From Punctularia strigosozonata HHB-11173 SS5 (lineage: Eukaryota; Basidiomycota; Agaricomycetes; Corticiales; Punctulariaceae), in contig NW_006767434.1 in NCBI RefSeq assembly GCF_000264995.1, positions 2,873,938 through 2,908,737 on the forward strand: DNA of 34,800 nucleotides, written 5' to 3'. Positions 1 through 9,398 of this stretch are shown here, piece by piece (positions within the stretch are counted from its first letter, which is position 1; every line of letters starts with the position of its first letter). A model generated the notes under the pieces. It had not been told where the DNA came from and did no database searches. It saw nothing but the letters and a program-made list of their open reading frames with translations. Position numbers and translations under genes: made by a program.

Positions 1-118
1 ATGGCAGAACCTTCCTCATAATCCCCCTCGTTGGCGTCCATAACATCCACCTCCATTTCCTGACAATCCTCCGGTCCTTCACCCACTCCTTCTCCACCAA
101 CGTTGCCCTCCATCATGG

Positions 119-879
119 TGTCACGTGTCGATCCAGACCGACCTACGCCGACCCGCTCCGCCGATCGTCACCGATCTACACCGATCTCCTCCGATCCAAT
201 CTCCGACCCTTCGCCGACCTCTTCACCGACGCCGATCCCGACTTTCCCGTTTCGGTCGAGGGCGGGATACGCCTATCACATGCACCGGGCCACCGGCGGC
301 TCAACGCCCCGGTGGTTCCAGATCTTGAACGGATTCAACTCCGATTTTCCTGTTTCCTGTTCCCTTTGTCTGACATCATAGCTTCCCTTTGTAGACTTTA
401 GTTTCCCGTCGCTTGCGACGGATCTTTCGGTCCGATCTTTCCGCCTCTTCCGTAGATATGTTCCCTTTGTGTTCCATACGATATCTCTTGTCTCCGAATG
501 TTCCCTTTGTGCGCCGAACGGCGCCTCCGATCTCCGACATCTCCGACTTTACCATTGTTCTCTTTTGTACATATAAACCGTCGAACTGTACCGTAGATAG
601 TCAGTTCGAATATCGACTAAGCTTCACTCCATTCCTCCTGCGGACTCAGAGCGCGTAGCAGCCTAGCGCACGAGCTTAGGCTTGGTCCGCATCCGATCTC
701 GACTCCACCAACGTTTCCGACTTATCGACTTCACGCCGACGCGTCTCCGACGCGTCTCCGACTCCGCTCCGACTTCATTCTTGAGTTCCTCTCTTCTATT
801 TTCATTCTATTCTACGTATATACGTTTCGGACTTCGGTCCTCCGACTCCGTTATCCCTTGTCTGTGTCCGATCTTGACA
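119..879 (+). mobile_element. Solo LTR of an LTR retrotransposon, 5-bp TSD CATGG
   Basis: The 761 bp element begins TGTCACG and ends TTGACA, so the ends are the perfect 5 bp inverted repeat TGTCA/TGACA with canonical TG..CA termini. The flanking pentamer CATGG occurs at 114-118 and again at 880-884 as an exact target-site duplication. Inside are four copies of TTCCCTTTGT (360-369, 383-392, 461-470, 501-510), a TATAAA at 572-577, and Pu/Py-skewed sequence rich in CTCCGAC. No gag or pol coding is present, so this is a solo LTR left by recombination. Orientation is inferred from the TATA box and the U3-like repeats. Copia and gypsy cannot be told apart from the LTR alone. Confidence 0.82.
572..577 (+). 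promoter_or_regulatory. TATA box of the LTR promoter
   Basis: TATAAA lies inside the solo LTR, downstream of the four TTCCCTTTGT repeats, where the U3/R boundary of an LTR promoter would be expected. Start-site use is inferred. Confidence 0.4.
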
Positions 880-1524
880 CATGGCCGGGGCGTTCGCTGC
901 CGCGATGGCCTCCTGTTGCTCCCTCCAGGCTGGAGCAGACGCCGTCCCAAGGCGTTCACATCCAGCATGCCGCCCTCCACCAGGTCCTCCACCCCCTTCT
1001 CCGCGTCCTCTAGCAGCAAGACCCGATGTCCCGTGTGAGGTATATGGTTTCATCCCGAGGCGTAGGCGTTCAGCCAAAGAGGGGATTTTGATCTTCGGGA
1101 CACCGGAGGATATGCCCGAGCCCCCTACAATAGGGCTACCTAAGATATCATTAGCATATATAGTATGTTGTTCGTCAAATAACGAACTGTGTGCTCCCTG
1201 AACAGAAGGAGCCGATACAAAGCCCTTTTGCTATAGGAGGATGAGCAGGGTGCTTCTCTCACTAGTCAGCTTGAAGGTACTCACCGACAGCAAGAGTTGC
1301 TCTGCAATGTAATCCAGTAGGGTTTTACATTGAGTGGGGGATTGCACGAGTTCGTCAAGATCTGACATAGTGCGCGAAGAGACCAGACTGGCAAGCAGAT
1401 CCCGAGATGTAGGTACGTGGGTTTTGATTTCCCGCAGTTCGGATTCATTCTCCAAAGTATATTTCATTCTTGACATAGCAAAGGTAAGAGGAAACAGTGC
1501 TGAAGAGCTATGAGCTGGCAGGAG

Positions 1525-1566
1525 AGGTAGGGCTTATTGCGCGGATCCGCGCAATAATCCCTACCT
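1525..1566. repeat. 42-bp near-perfect palindrome
   Basis: The central 24 bp (1534-1557, TTATTGCGCGGA and its complement) are a perfect palindrome. One C/T mismatch follows on each side, then 8 more paired bases (AGGTAGGG / CCCTACCT). Only 2 of 42 positions do not pair. It lies 49 bp upstream of the start codon of the interrupted minus-strand gene. It could be a cruciform-forming regulatory site, a dimer operator or two abutting transposon ends. Confidence 0.8.
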
Positions 1567-2547
1567 GTGCGCCACATATACTGTACTTGACACTGTCCAC
1601 CACGACGTCCACCTACACATCGCGCACTTCATTGAGCTATTCAGAACCTCAGTTAAACATATAAGTACCTGCCCGTCATGTACTTACAAAGTCCGGGTGA
1701 GCCTGATCCGCCGAACCTTTCTCGTTGCAGGCAGACTCCTTCATCGTCATGTCCATTTATGGACCCTCGTCACGCCCAGGACTTTGTCGATCACCAACTA
1801 GATATGATATGACGTTCAGGTAAGACAAGGGGTTTACAAGGATTCTAAAAAATAGATCGTTGATGAGGTATACAGGGAAGCTGAAGATGAATGTCGTACC
1901 ATACAACGTGTTTCGGCGGTGTCTCGGCGTGTGCAGTCGGCCATGCAAGGCGGGTGTTTGGGAGGAGGACAGACCAGCGCAAAGACCGTTAACGGTGCGC
2001 GGTCATTATCTAGTGCGTATGCTTCTACACGTGTAAACCGCACGGCTCATTCAACAGATGGATCTCACGCGAAGTTATCGGCGCATCAGCACGGAACGCG
2101 CACCTCGTCGCCTTTCACCCGCTCAACCTGCCATCTCAAGTTGTCCTCCAAGGGTTGCCGGTGCGCAAGATTGATCTATTCAAGACATCAGTGGAGCGGA
2201 CCGAACGGTGGTGTCTCGGCACGTGTAGTCGGCCATGCAGAGCGGGCGTTTGGGAGGGGGGCCGACTCATACGATGGCCGTTAGCGGTGCCCATCGATGT
2301 GGTCTTTATTCGGTGAGTGTGCTTATACAGGTGTAAACCGCACGGCTCACCTTCTCTATGATTAAACAGATGCATCTCACGCGTTGCCACACAAGACTGC
2401 CTGGCCACCGCTATGTTCCGCGTCCCGACCCTTGATCATTCATCGTCCACTCCAGGCTTGGAGTCACCATGGCCCGCCCTCGACGACGTACTAGTGAACG
2501 CATGTACGCCACATCACCAATACGACGCTCGATAACCTTGTACGACC
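1567..2547. other. Intergenic, repeat-bearing; no supported gene
   Basis: No reading frame with recognisable protein character or coherent splicing is seen. The stretch contains a diverged direct repeat (1909-2075 and 2201-2380). Short frames on the minus strand look alike only because of that repeat. Confidence 0.5.
1909..2380. repeat. Diverged direct repeat, two units about 293 bp apart
   Basis: Unit A (about 1909-2075) and unit B (about 2201-2380) share blocks in the same order: GGTGTCTCGGC, GTCGGCCATGCA, GCGTTTGGGAGG (GTGTTTGGGAGG in A), GTGTAAACCGCACGGCTCA and ATCTCACGCG. Several small indels separate the blocks, including about 16 extra bases in B before CAGATGCATC. A partly decayed tandem duplication or two copies of a short repeat family fit equally well. 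Confidence 0.65.
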
Positions 2548-3140
2548 ATGGAGTTCGACAAGTTCTTGAATCCGCGCGGTCCGGTCATCGATTCTCAACG
2601 GGAGCAGACCCTCCCCGATTTCCAGTCGGCACCCCTGTTCCCTGACGCGTTTGGGACCACCCCGGGGGCGTCCCGCTCGACCCTCTCGTATTCGCTGGCG
2701 GCCCGCTACGCCTCGCTCCCGCTTCGAATTTCATCAGCATGCCGGCAAATCCACGACGTCCTCATCGGCCCCAAAGCACGCCAGAGGTAAATCACTCGCT
2801 TTTTTCCTTGGCCACCCATCTCCTCGCGTTTCTCAAAAGGTTAACTGGGTCAGGAACAGCCTCATCGACGAAATCGCGATGAAAGACGCCTGGGACGCGC
2901 TCGAAGAATGCTGGAGGGGTCTCGAGAATGTAAAGGAATGCGGCACCGCCGGCGTGGTGCGTGTTGTCCTGCAGGCCCCGTGGCGACGGCGTCTTCTGAA
3001 TTCAGTCGCAGGTACAGGAGGAAGACATCGAACGTTTCATTCATGGCTGGCAGGTGGGTATTTCACTCATTTCCCGTAACCCAACTTTCCCGTTGCTTAC
3101 CTCTCCCTCTCATCCGGCTAGATATTCATCTTCGAGTGCC
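2548..3140 (+). pseudogene. 5' exons of an unknown conserved-looking gene, truncated downstream
   Basis: Four exons join in phase: 2548-2786, 2854-2956, 3012-3053 and 3122-3140, with GT-AG introns of 67, 55 and 68 bp. The protein starts MEFDKFLNPRG. Exon 2 reads NSLIDEIAMKDAWDALEECW, and the following exons read VQEEDIERFIHGWQ then IFIFEC. Regular intron phases and a smooth amphipathic character argue for a real gene. A GTATGT donor follows at 3141, but what comes next is the antisense tail of an MFS gene, so the 3' half is missing. The family was not recognised. Confidence 0.5.
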
Positions 3141-3240
3141 GTATGTCCCCGTGTTCCAAACGAAGTGGCCCCCACACACACAGCAGCGAGATGCGGCGAG
3201 CATGACATGTACACAAGATTGCAAATCCAAGAGCCATATG

Positions 3241-3830
3241 TCTGCGCGCGCGACCATCAGCATCAGCCCCACAACGTCCGTCGGTTCCACCAGAAGGGAA
3301 ACCACACTCACGCGGAACAGCCACGGGATCGGCGCGCACGCGAGCGCGAGGAAGGCGAAGACAGAGCCCGCCCAGCGCGGGCCGAGCCGGTCGTACATGA
3401 CGGGCGTGACGAGCGGGAAGGCCATGTCGAACACGGAGCGGAGGACGACGGTGAACGCGATCGCGCTCGCGCTGTAGATCAAGTAGGCGTCAAGCAGGTA
3501 CTGCACGAGCGACTGCATGATCTGCGCCGTGCCCGCGCCGAAGGGGATGCCGGCGAGGACGGGCAGGATCCAGGGGACGGGAGGGAGGCTGGTCCTGTGC
3601 GGGGGGCGTTGGCGCGATCAGGCCCGAAAACGGTTCCCCTGAAGTGGGCGCGCGGGGACGTACCACGCGAACCAGAAAAGCCCGGCGGGGAGCAGGATTG
3701 CGCCTGAGAGCGCGACGTACAGCCGGCTGTGGAGGCAGGCGAGATCAGCGAGAATGGGGTAGTCAGTCACTCACGCTTCGGGGGGCGCCCTTCCGTTTGG
3801 GCCAGACGTCGTGCACGATCTGTCCTGCCG
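3241..3830 (-). pseudogene. MFS transporter, C-terminal fragment (DHA1-type)
   Basis: Minus-strand exons read in order about 3830-3775 (VWPKRKGAPPEA), 3726-3664 (RLYVALSGAILLPAGLFWFAW), 3594-3312 (PWILPVLAGIPFG, then DAYLIYSASAIAF, ending CAPIPWLF) and a start at 3241 (TYGSW). Splice sites and phases are intact. This is the last 4-5 membrane segments and C-terminal tail of a DHA1-family major facilitator, a family that usually has 12 membrane segments over about 450-550 residues. The N-terminal two thirds are absent, the tail decays after TYGSW, and a PriA/CPL1-like fragment abuts the upstream end. It is a truncated relic. Substrate is unknown; fungal relatives include polyamine and drug exporters. 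Confidence 0.7.
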
Positions 3831-4410
3831 AGGGAAGTTTTGCACAAGGCCACTCCGACCCCAGCGTGACCGCTGTTGACCAGTGCACTGCGCAAGCCGG
3901 CGCTGTCGCCACTTGCGACCAGGATACCTCCACCGGCACTTGTCGTAAGCGATTTCACTCCCGTTTCTTCACCAATCTTCACTCACGAAATTTTTTCAGC
4001 CACCACGACAGCTGACCCTGCCACGCCCACCGACGGAACGCGCAAGCGTGTCCCGCTTCGCCCTCGCACCGGCTCATGCGCGCGCGGCCAGAGCTCTTGC
4101 CCGGTTTACAAGAATGGCGCCGTGGCAAGATACGAGTGCATCAACACGTCAATGAACCTCGAGCAGTGCGGCGTCACCAGTGGAGGCGGCCTCGACGGCG
4201 TACGCTCGTTAGACGGTGGACGGGACTGCAGCGCGATCCCGCAGGTGGACGATGTTAGCTGCTACAAGGGCGAATGCCATATCAGTGAGTCGCCTCGGGG
4301 GTTCACGAGGTTACACTCGAAGCTGATCTTGCGGACGTACAGAAACTTGCCACAATGGCTATGAGGTGTCGGCGAACGGCGAGCGCTGCCAAGCTGCAAA
4401 GGCCGTTGCG
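3831..4410 (+). pseudogene. Cys-rich secreted PriA/CPL1-like domain, fragment
   Basis: Three exon pieces join in phase: about 3831-3944, 4000-4284 and 4343 onward, with introns 3945-3999 and 4285-4342. The protein contains the spaced pattern SCARGQSSCP, YECINTSMNLEQCG, DCSAIPQVDDVSCYKGEC and TCHNGYEVSANGERC. This matches the cysteine-rich C-terminal domain of basidiomycete PriA/CPL1-type secreted proteins, in which 'ECxxTxxxxxxCGxC...G.DC..I.....V.C..G.C' is typical. No start codon or signal peptide is visible, because the upstream side is the antisense MFS relic. After the last Cys the frame runs into low-complexity Arg-rich sequence. I call it a fragment of a secreted or cell-surface protein gene. 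Confidence 0.6.
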
Positions 4411-5183
4411 TCGCGCTGCCCAGAAAAGTCAGGACATGAGCGAGCGTCGCACAGAGGTTGCCCGCGAGTGCACGCTGGACACGTACGCGGTGCCCTCACG
4501 GAAGGTGATGGGCGTCGAGCAACCCGAGTCCCCGCCGATGCTGCAAACGGAAGGCGCCGACGGAGGAGGGGAACGCATGGCATGCGCAGAGGGATTGTAG
4601 GATCCCATGGGTCCGGATGGAAGGATGGGCGCCTGTTGAGGAGTTTGACCCGCTCTGGGCGCGAAGTCGTGTCGGTCCGGCCATCGATTCTCAACGGGAG
4701 CAGCACCGCGATGCGCCGAGCGCCACATGTATACGAGATTGCAAGTCGGGTGAGTATCTCATCTTTGCATGAACTTTTTGTACTCACCTTGACTCAGAAT
4801 TCGCCTTCCGCTCACGCATGACAACCACATGTGTCACGCATCGTCGACGCTACGTGCGGCAAGAACGTCCCACCCGCCGGCGACCCGTGGTTGCTCCGTT
4901 GCACATTGTTTGCATGGCACATGGGCCGCGTACCTCCTGCTCGCCATCGAGACGCGTTTAGCGAGGGATGCCACCAGCCCCGCACATGAAGATGACAAGG
5001 TGACTCAACTCGACGACTAACAAAATGGCGCAAACGCGGACTCTGGTCTCGTGCAAGATTGGTGAGTGGTTCGCTTTTATTCCTTATTGCTGCACCCACC
5101 TCAAGCTGGAATTCACTCCTTCGCCGGCAGTCGTCGTCACCAGCCCACGTGGAGTGACCACAAACCGCAGAGAGTCGACACAC

Positions 5184-5594
5184 CTGCAGTGGCACCACAA
5201 CCTCGGCCGTGATGAACGCAAACAAACCCCTATAGAAGCTGTTGGCCGCGACAGCGGTCGAGCTCCTACCCGTGTTCGCGTCAACGAGGTACGCAAGTGT
5301 GCTCAAATACACCGGGATGCTGAAGAACCCGCAGATGGAAAGCACAACGCAGATGGCCGCAACATGCACCCGCTCCTGCGCAATCCACACGTACGCAATC
5401 ATTGCGGGTGGTAACCCGAGCAAACCGGGCTTGGTCGACGCGAGCCGCATCTCCGGAGCGGAACGCCCGCCGTTTAGCCCTTTCATGCGCATGAGCGGCG
5501 CTCCTCGGTCCAAGCCTTCACTGTCTGTGGAAGAAACATCATCGAGAAGTGTTTGATGAGGGACGCCACCAGCCAACAACACTCTGCCTGACAC
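5184..5594 (-). pseudogene. MFS transporter fragment, second subfamily
   Basis: On the minus strand a continuous stretch reads DSEGLDRGAPLMRM, MRLASTKPGLLGLPPAMIAY, VAAICVVLSICGFFSIPVYL, LAYLVDANTGRSSTAVAANS and FYRGLFAFITAEVVVPLQ. This is the central loop plus three membrane segments from the C-terminal half of a DHA1-type facilitator; 'VDANxGRSS.A.A.NSxxRG' is characteristic. After PLQ comes a GTGTGT donor (5183), and the expected next exon (LGDGGLYTLWAGL-like) is not readable. The N-terminal half is missing. It differs in sequence from the MFS relic at 3241-3830, so two transporters decayed here. Confidence 0.65.
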
Positions 5595-5937
5595 GCACGC
5601 ACGCCGCCTTCAGCATCGTGCCGAATGTCCGCGCCACTCGACGACACTACATTTGACTCTTTTTGCCTACCTCGGGTCCAGGTGCTTGCATCTACACACG
5701 TGGCAAGGGTTCCCAACCTCAGTAATTCCCGCCAGTGCAACGCATATCTCACATTCATTTTAGTAGCAACATTGATCTTAGGGAATCGTACATACGAGAT
5801 AAGGTACGTCTTGCTTCTTCGTACCCAAAAAGAGGTTATGTTGATCGCAGTGTCAATTTAAAGGGTACATCTATAACTATCTGTAAATGTTCAGGTTAAT
5901 GACATGATTGCCATTATATCGAACGTGCAAACTTGCC
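5595..5937. other. Intergenic between the relic block and the BTB gene
   Basis: No gene is supported. A 6-bp inverted repeat GGTACG/CGTACC (5803-5808 and 5820-5825) sits next to CGTACATACG. The sequence becomes more AT-rich here than in the relic block to the left. It would hold the 3' end of the BTB transcript. Confidence 0.4.
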
Positions 5938-7102
5938 TTAAATGAGCTGACGCTGGAACTCCTCCAGCTGGGTGACAGCTTTATTAACCAGACCTTCTTC
6001 GTATAGAAGCCCTTCTTCGTCGCTCAGACATTTGAGGGAACCAATGGTGAGACTTTTGCACCCTTCATGCATGCCTGGGACATGAAGAGACTCAATGTGT
6101 TGCAGGATACTGCGACCAGGCATGCGCATGTCATCGTGCAGAAGGAGGAACGCTATTCCCTGCATGCCTTCCTCCAGCTCTCCCCACCAAGCCTTCGTCC
6201 AACTTGAAGAACACTTGCGCTCGTCATGACAACGAAAAACGTGGTGGACCTCGGGAGGGAAAAGAGCGCATTGGATACGATGTAAGGCGATCCCATATTG
6301 GGTGGTAGAAACTGCCATTGACGCATTGTGGCCCATGTAGACGAAGTCGGAAGGCGTCAGCTCCAGGTAAGGCCCTCTAAGGATGCTTCTGAAGGCAGGC
6401 TCTACCCATCCATCAATTTTGTGGGCCCGGGCCAGGTGCATGCGTATGGTGGGCGTTAGGTCAGGGTGCGTGTCAAGTACCTTGATGGCTCTCTGACGTG
6501 CTCTAGGTGACTGATAATATCCCGCCAGGTCCAGGAGCATAATAAGGGAAGCAAATGACTCGTCGCTGTCACCAAGGCTGAGGTTCTTGTTTAGATGCGT
6601 CTCTGGATAGTCAGCGAAGCTCACCTAGATTCCTGCCCGGTTATAAACCTCAGAAATACTCCGAACGCCTCCGCAGTGTGGGGAACCTTCAACGGATGCT
6701 CCTCCTGTCGCCCGTTGTCCTCGTGCTGACCATGGGATGGAGTGCTGTAGCTGAGGTATGTGGGAAGGGGAACAGATGTTGCCGGACCTGCAGGGCAAAG
6801 GAGGTCGTTGAACAGGGCGCTCTGGGAACACAAAAGACCGGAGTAGAGCTTGTAAACATGATCCTCGGCCTGTCAAAGGTGTCAAGGTATGTCGGATGTC
6901 AGATCCAAAACAGGCATACTCTGACGAAGATATTGCCATCTTCAAACCAGATGTCCCCTCGCACAATATCGTGTTCCTGAATATCACTCTTCTTAGAGTA
7001 GAAGGAGGCAGGGAATGTTAGAGGCATATTGTTTGTCACAAAGGGGTAAAGGGAGAAGATTGCTGTGCGGCGTACGTTTCCTGGATTGAATGTCTTGTCC
7101 AT
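5938..7102 (-). CDS. BTB/POZ-domain protein
   Basis: Three exons, 7102-6920, 6869-6625 and 6577-5938, join in phase to 355 codons plus stop (introns of 50 and 47 bp). Residues after about 45 read RGDIWFEDGNIFVRAEDHVY then LYSGLLCSQSALFNDLL. This is the start of a fungal BTB fold, with the usual 'D.WF.DGN....A....F..H...L...S..F.D' pattern. The C-terminal 200 residues are helical (DSDESFASLIMLLDLAGYY, RARQRAIKVLDTHP). Such proteins are thought to mediate dimerisation or recruit cullin-3, but no catalytic motif is present. An in-frame ATG at 7027 with an A at -3 is an alternative start that would leave 98 bp, rather than 23 bp, to the divergent integrase gene. The apparent frame break at 6624 is an intron (GTGAGC...CTCAG), so the gene is intact. 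Confidence 0.72.
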
Positions 7103-7125
7103 GTCATTGACACGCCGTACCTGCC
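7103..7125. promoter_or_regulatory. Very short divergent promoter interval (BTB / integrase)
   Basis: Only 23 bp separate the two outward-facing start codons, or 98 bp if the BTB gene starts at 7027. Transcription start sites must overlap the neighbouring coding or leader sequence. No TATA box is obvious. Co-regulation of the pair is an inference from the geometry. Confidence 0.4.
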
Positions 7126-9141
7126 ATGTCTAGGAAACTTCAGCGATCTATACCTGATTTGCCCAGACCTACAAATGGGGACTCTGACTGGACAGACAAT
7201 GTTACCACTGCCTACGGGCTGCTCAAAAGCGCGTATCGTCATGCATATGATATCCTCCACCAGGAAGAGGGCGATCCAGTTCACCTTCATGTTCTATCCG
7301 ATCAGATTGTTAATGAATCCCTACCGTTATTGGAGGCCATGCAGCAGGAAGGTTTACCGGGCGACTGGATTGAACGTTGTGCATGCGTACTCGGTCCTTT
7401 AGCGCTGGAGCTAAAGACAGGTGCGCTCGTTGCAGAGGGGGTGTGAGTATGCAGAAACTCTACCTTGTTGAATCAACTAATTCAGTTTTAGGGAGTGGAG
7501 TCATATAGAGTTCCTTGATGTTAGGGAAGGCGAGGACCAGGACCAGGTTGCCGTACTACCACGCACTAGGGGTCGACCAAAGAAGACCATCCATCCTGTC
7601 TTCCTTGGGGAAGCTCTCTCAGCCAGGCGGAACATTACGATCACCTCCCTTGCTCGTGCGCTGGGCATGCATAGGAACACATTACGGGCCAGGCTGAAGG
7701 AACACGGCCTCCATAGGAAGTTTCACAATCTGACGAATGACGAGCTTGATGTCTTAGTCAAGCACTACAAGAAAGTTAAGCCAAGTTCAGGCCTTCGATA
7801 CATTACTGGATTTCTACGACATCATGGACTCAGGATTCAGAGGATCCGTGTGAAGCAGGCAGTACAGCGAGTGGATCCGGTTGGCCAGATGCTGAGACGA
7901 CGAGATACGATCAGACGGAAGCCATATAAGGTCGCGCGATCTAACTCCCTATGGCACCTTGATGGACATCACAAATTGATCTGGTGGGGTATCGTTATAC
8001 ATGGTATGATAGACGGGTACTGCCGAACTGTAAGTAAAGCTTCTATTCATCGCACGAGGAAGGCACCTATTGATATCATCCTTTATCCTAGGTCACTGGG
8101 CTGAAGGCGAGCACAAACAACAAGGCGGCAACAGTTTTGGATGTTTTTTTGACAGCAATCCGGGCATGGGGTACTCCTTCTCGGATGCGCGGAGACAGAG
8201 GAGGAGAGAATCTGCTCGTCTCGATATGGATGATCATGCACCGTGGTCCAAACAGGGCATCGTTCATGTGGGGAACGTGCGTGGCCTTTTATTATTCAAA
8301 CGTCATGCTCACAGTAAATTCCAGATCGTCCCGCAACACACGGATTGAACGTCTGTGGGTTGAGGTGGGATCACAGTTTGCAAGGAGGTGGCGAGCTTTC
8401 TTTACCCGTCTGGGACAACTTCACCGCCTGGACCGCACCAACCCTCATCATTTGTGGCTACTTCATCGGCTTTTCCTTGATGACATCAATGAGGACTGCC
8501 ATGCCTTCCAGAGCGAGTGGAACAATAAGCCCATACGCAGAAAGACAACCAACAACCAGAGCCCTGTGGTGAGCTCCCTTTTTCACAGGTGTTAGAGAAT
8601 CGCAAGCTTACACTTACGTGCTTAGGATATGCGCCTGCTTGGGCAGATATCACAGGGTGTATATCGCGATGATCCACTCGACCGCATCAATCCTGTGACG
8701 TTGCAAGAGTATTATGGAGGGGGTGATCATGAAGCTGATGAAGACGACGAGGAACTGACTGTTCCAGATCCCGAGCCTGAAGATCCTGCCCTTGCAGAGC
8801 TAGTGGACGAAATTGGTCGCCTCCAGGAGAAGAATTTACGGCACAAAGCTTTACGTGTTGCACGGCACTCCAATCCTTTCGAAGACAACGAGGAAGCAGA
8901 AGAAGCATTTTGGGAGGCGGCTGCCGAATTACAGCGGAGCAACATCATACCGCGCTTCTATGGTGTTCACGAAGACGAACAAGACTCTGCTACTTATCCT
9001 GATTTTGAGACTATCAGGTACGGTGCACAGGGCAAGCCCTTGAAGATTCAACTACCTATCGATATTTGGTTTCCGAGGGCAGTGGTATGGGCGCAGGGTG
9101 TATCAGTTCTTGACGAGTATCTCAGGTCAAGTAGGGCTTAA
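7126..9141 (+). CDS. DD35E integrase-core (rve-like) protein, transposase-type or domesticated
   Basis: Exons 7126-7442, 7492-8029, 8092-8276, 8325-8568 and 8626-9141 join in phase to 599 residues. All introns are GT-AG, 48-62 bp. After an N-terminal helical part come a GRPKK motif and a helix-turn-helix-like ITSLARALGMHRNTLRARLK segment that may bind DNA. The catalytic core follows: LWHLDGHHKLIWWGIVIHG (Asp about 263), MRGDRGGEN (Asp about 320) and NTRIERLWVEVG (Glu about 355). The last two residues are 35 positions apart, as in retroviral integrases. The C-terminus is acidic (DEDDEELTVPDPEPEDP). This belongs to the basidiomycete 'integrase core domain' family. All catalytic residues are present and there is no stop, so it could be active. 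No reverse transcriptase lies nearby, and terminal repeats were not found with certainty. The adjacent downstream gene on the same strand may belong to the same element. Confidence 0.85.
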
Positions 9142-9398
9142 CCCGCGGCGGTTTTAGGGTGGAAGCCATTGCGACGATCAGTGCTTCTACTGTCTTGCTA
9201 CACTTGTTTGCGCTTTTCAAGAGAAAATAGATCATTGCGGTTGCTTGAGGTTGGCGCTTTATGTTTCACAAGCTGCTAATGGTGTACAGATGGCGACAAG
9301 TTGGTGACAGTAAGGTATCTGCCAGGTTATGAACCTTGGCACGTGGCCTGAGCAAACTTTATCGTATCACAGGTCTGGTCTCCACTCTTTCCGCGACG

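Larger units (their letters stand above)
1..1476 (-). pseudogene. Unknown protein gene interrupted by a solo LTR (3' part runs off the left edge)
   Basis: I do not recognise the family. Exon 1 is 1476-1285 (64 codons, ATG at 1476) and ends at a clean GTGAGT donor. The intron is 1284-1231. Exon 2 starts at 1230 and stays open to 880, where the LTR begins. If the LTR and one copy of the target duplication are removed, the same frame continues from 113 to the window edge without a stop. The N-terminal part is helical (LLDYIAEQLLLS near residues 53-64), followed by a Gly-rich RGRGEGGGGPGGG stretch and then an acidic tail. With the LTR in place the frame reads about 25 LTR-encoded residues and stops at 802. 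No disabling change other than the LTR is seen, so the gene was probably functional until recently. A Gag-like protein of another element cannot be excluded. Confidence 0.6.

Noticed and set aside
3773-3830. In-frame plus-strand extension upstream of the PriA/CPL1-like fragment
   Set aside because: These bases are explained by a minus-strand MFS exon (VWPKRKGAPPEA) with correct splice phase.
6578-6624. Apparent frameshift in the BTB gene near 6624
   Set aside because: A 47-bp GTGAGC...CTCAG intron restores the frame exactly (AG|C gives Ser before LGDSDES), so the gene is intact.
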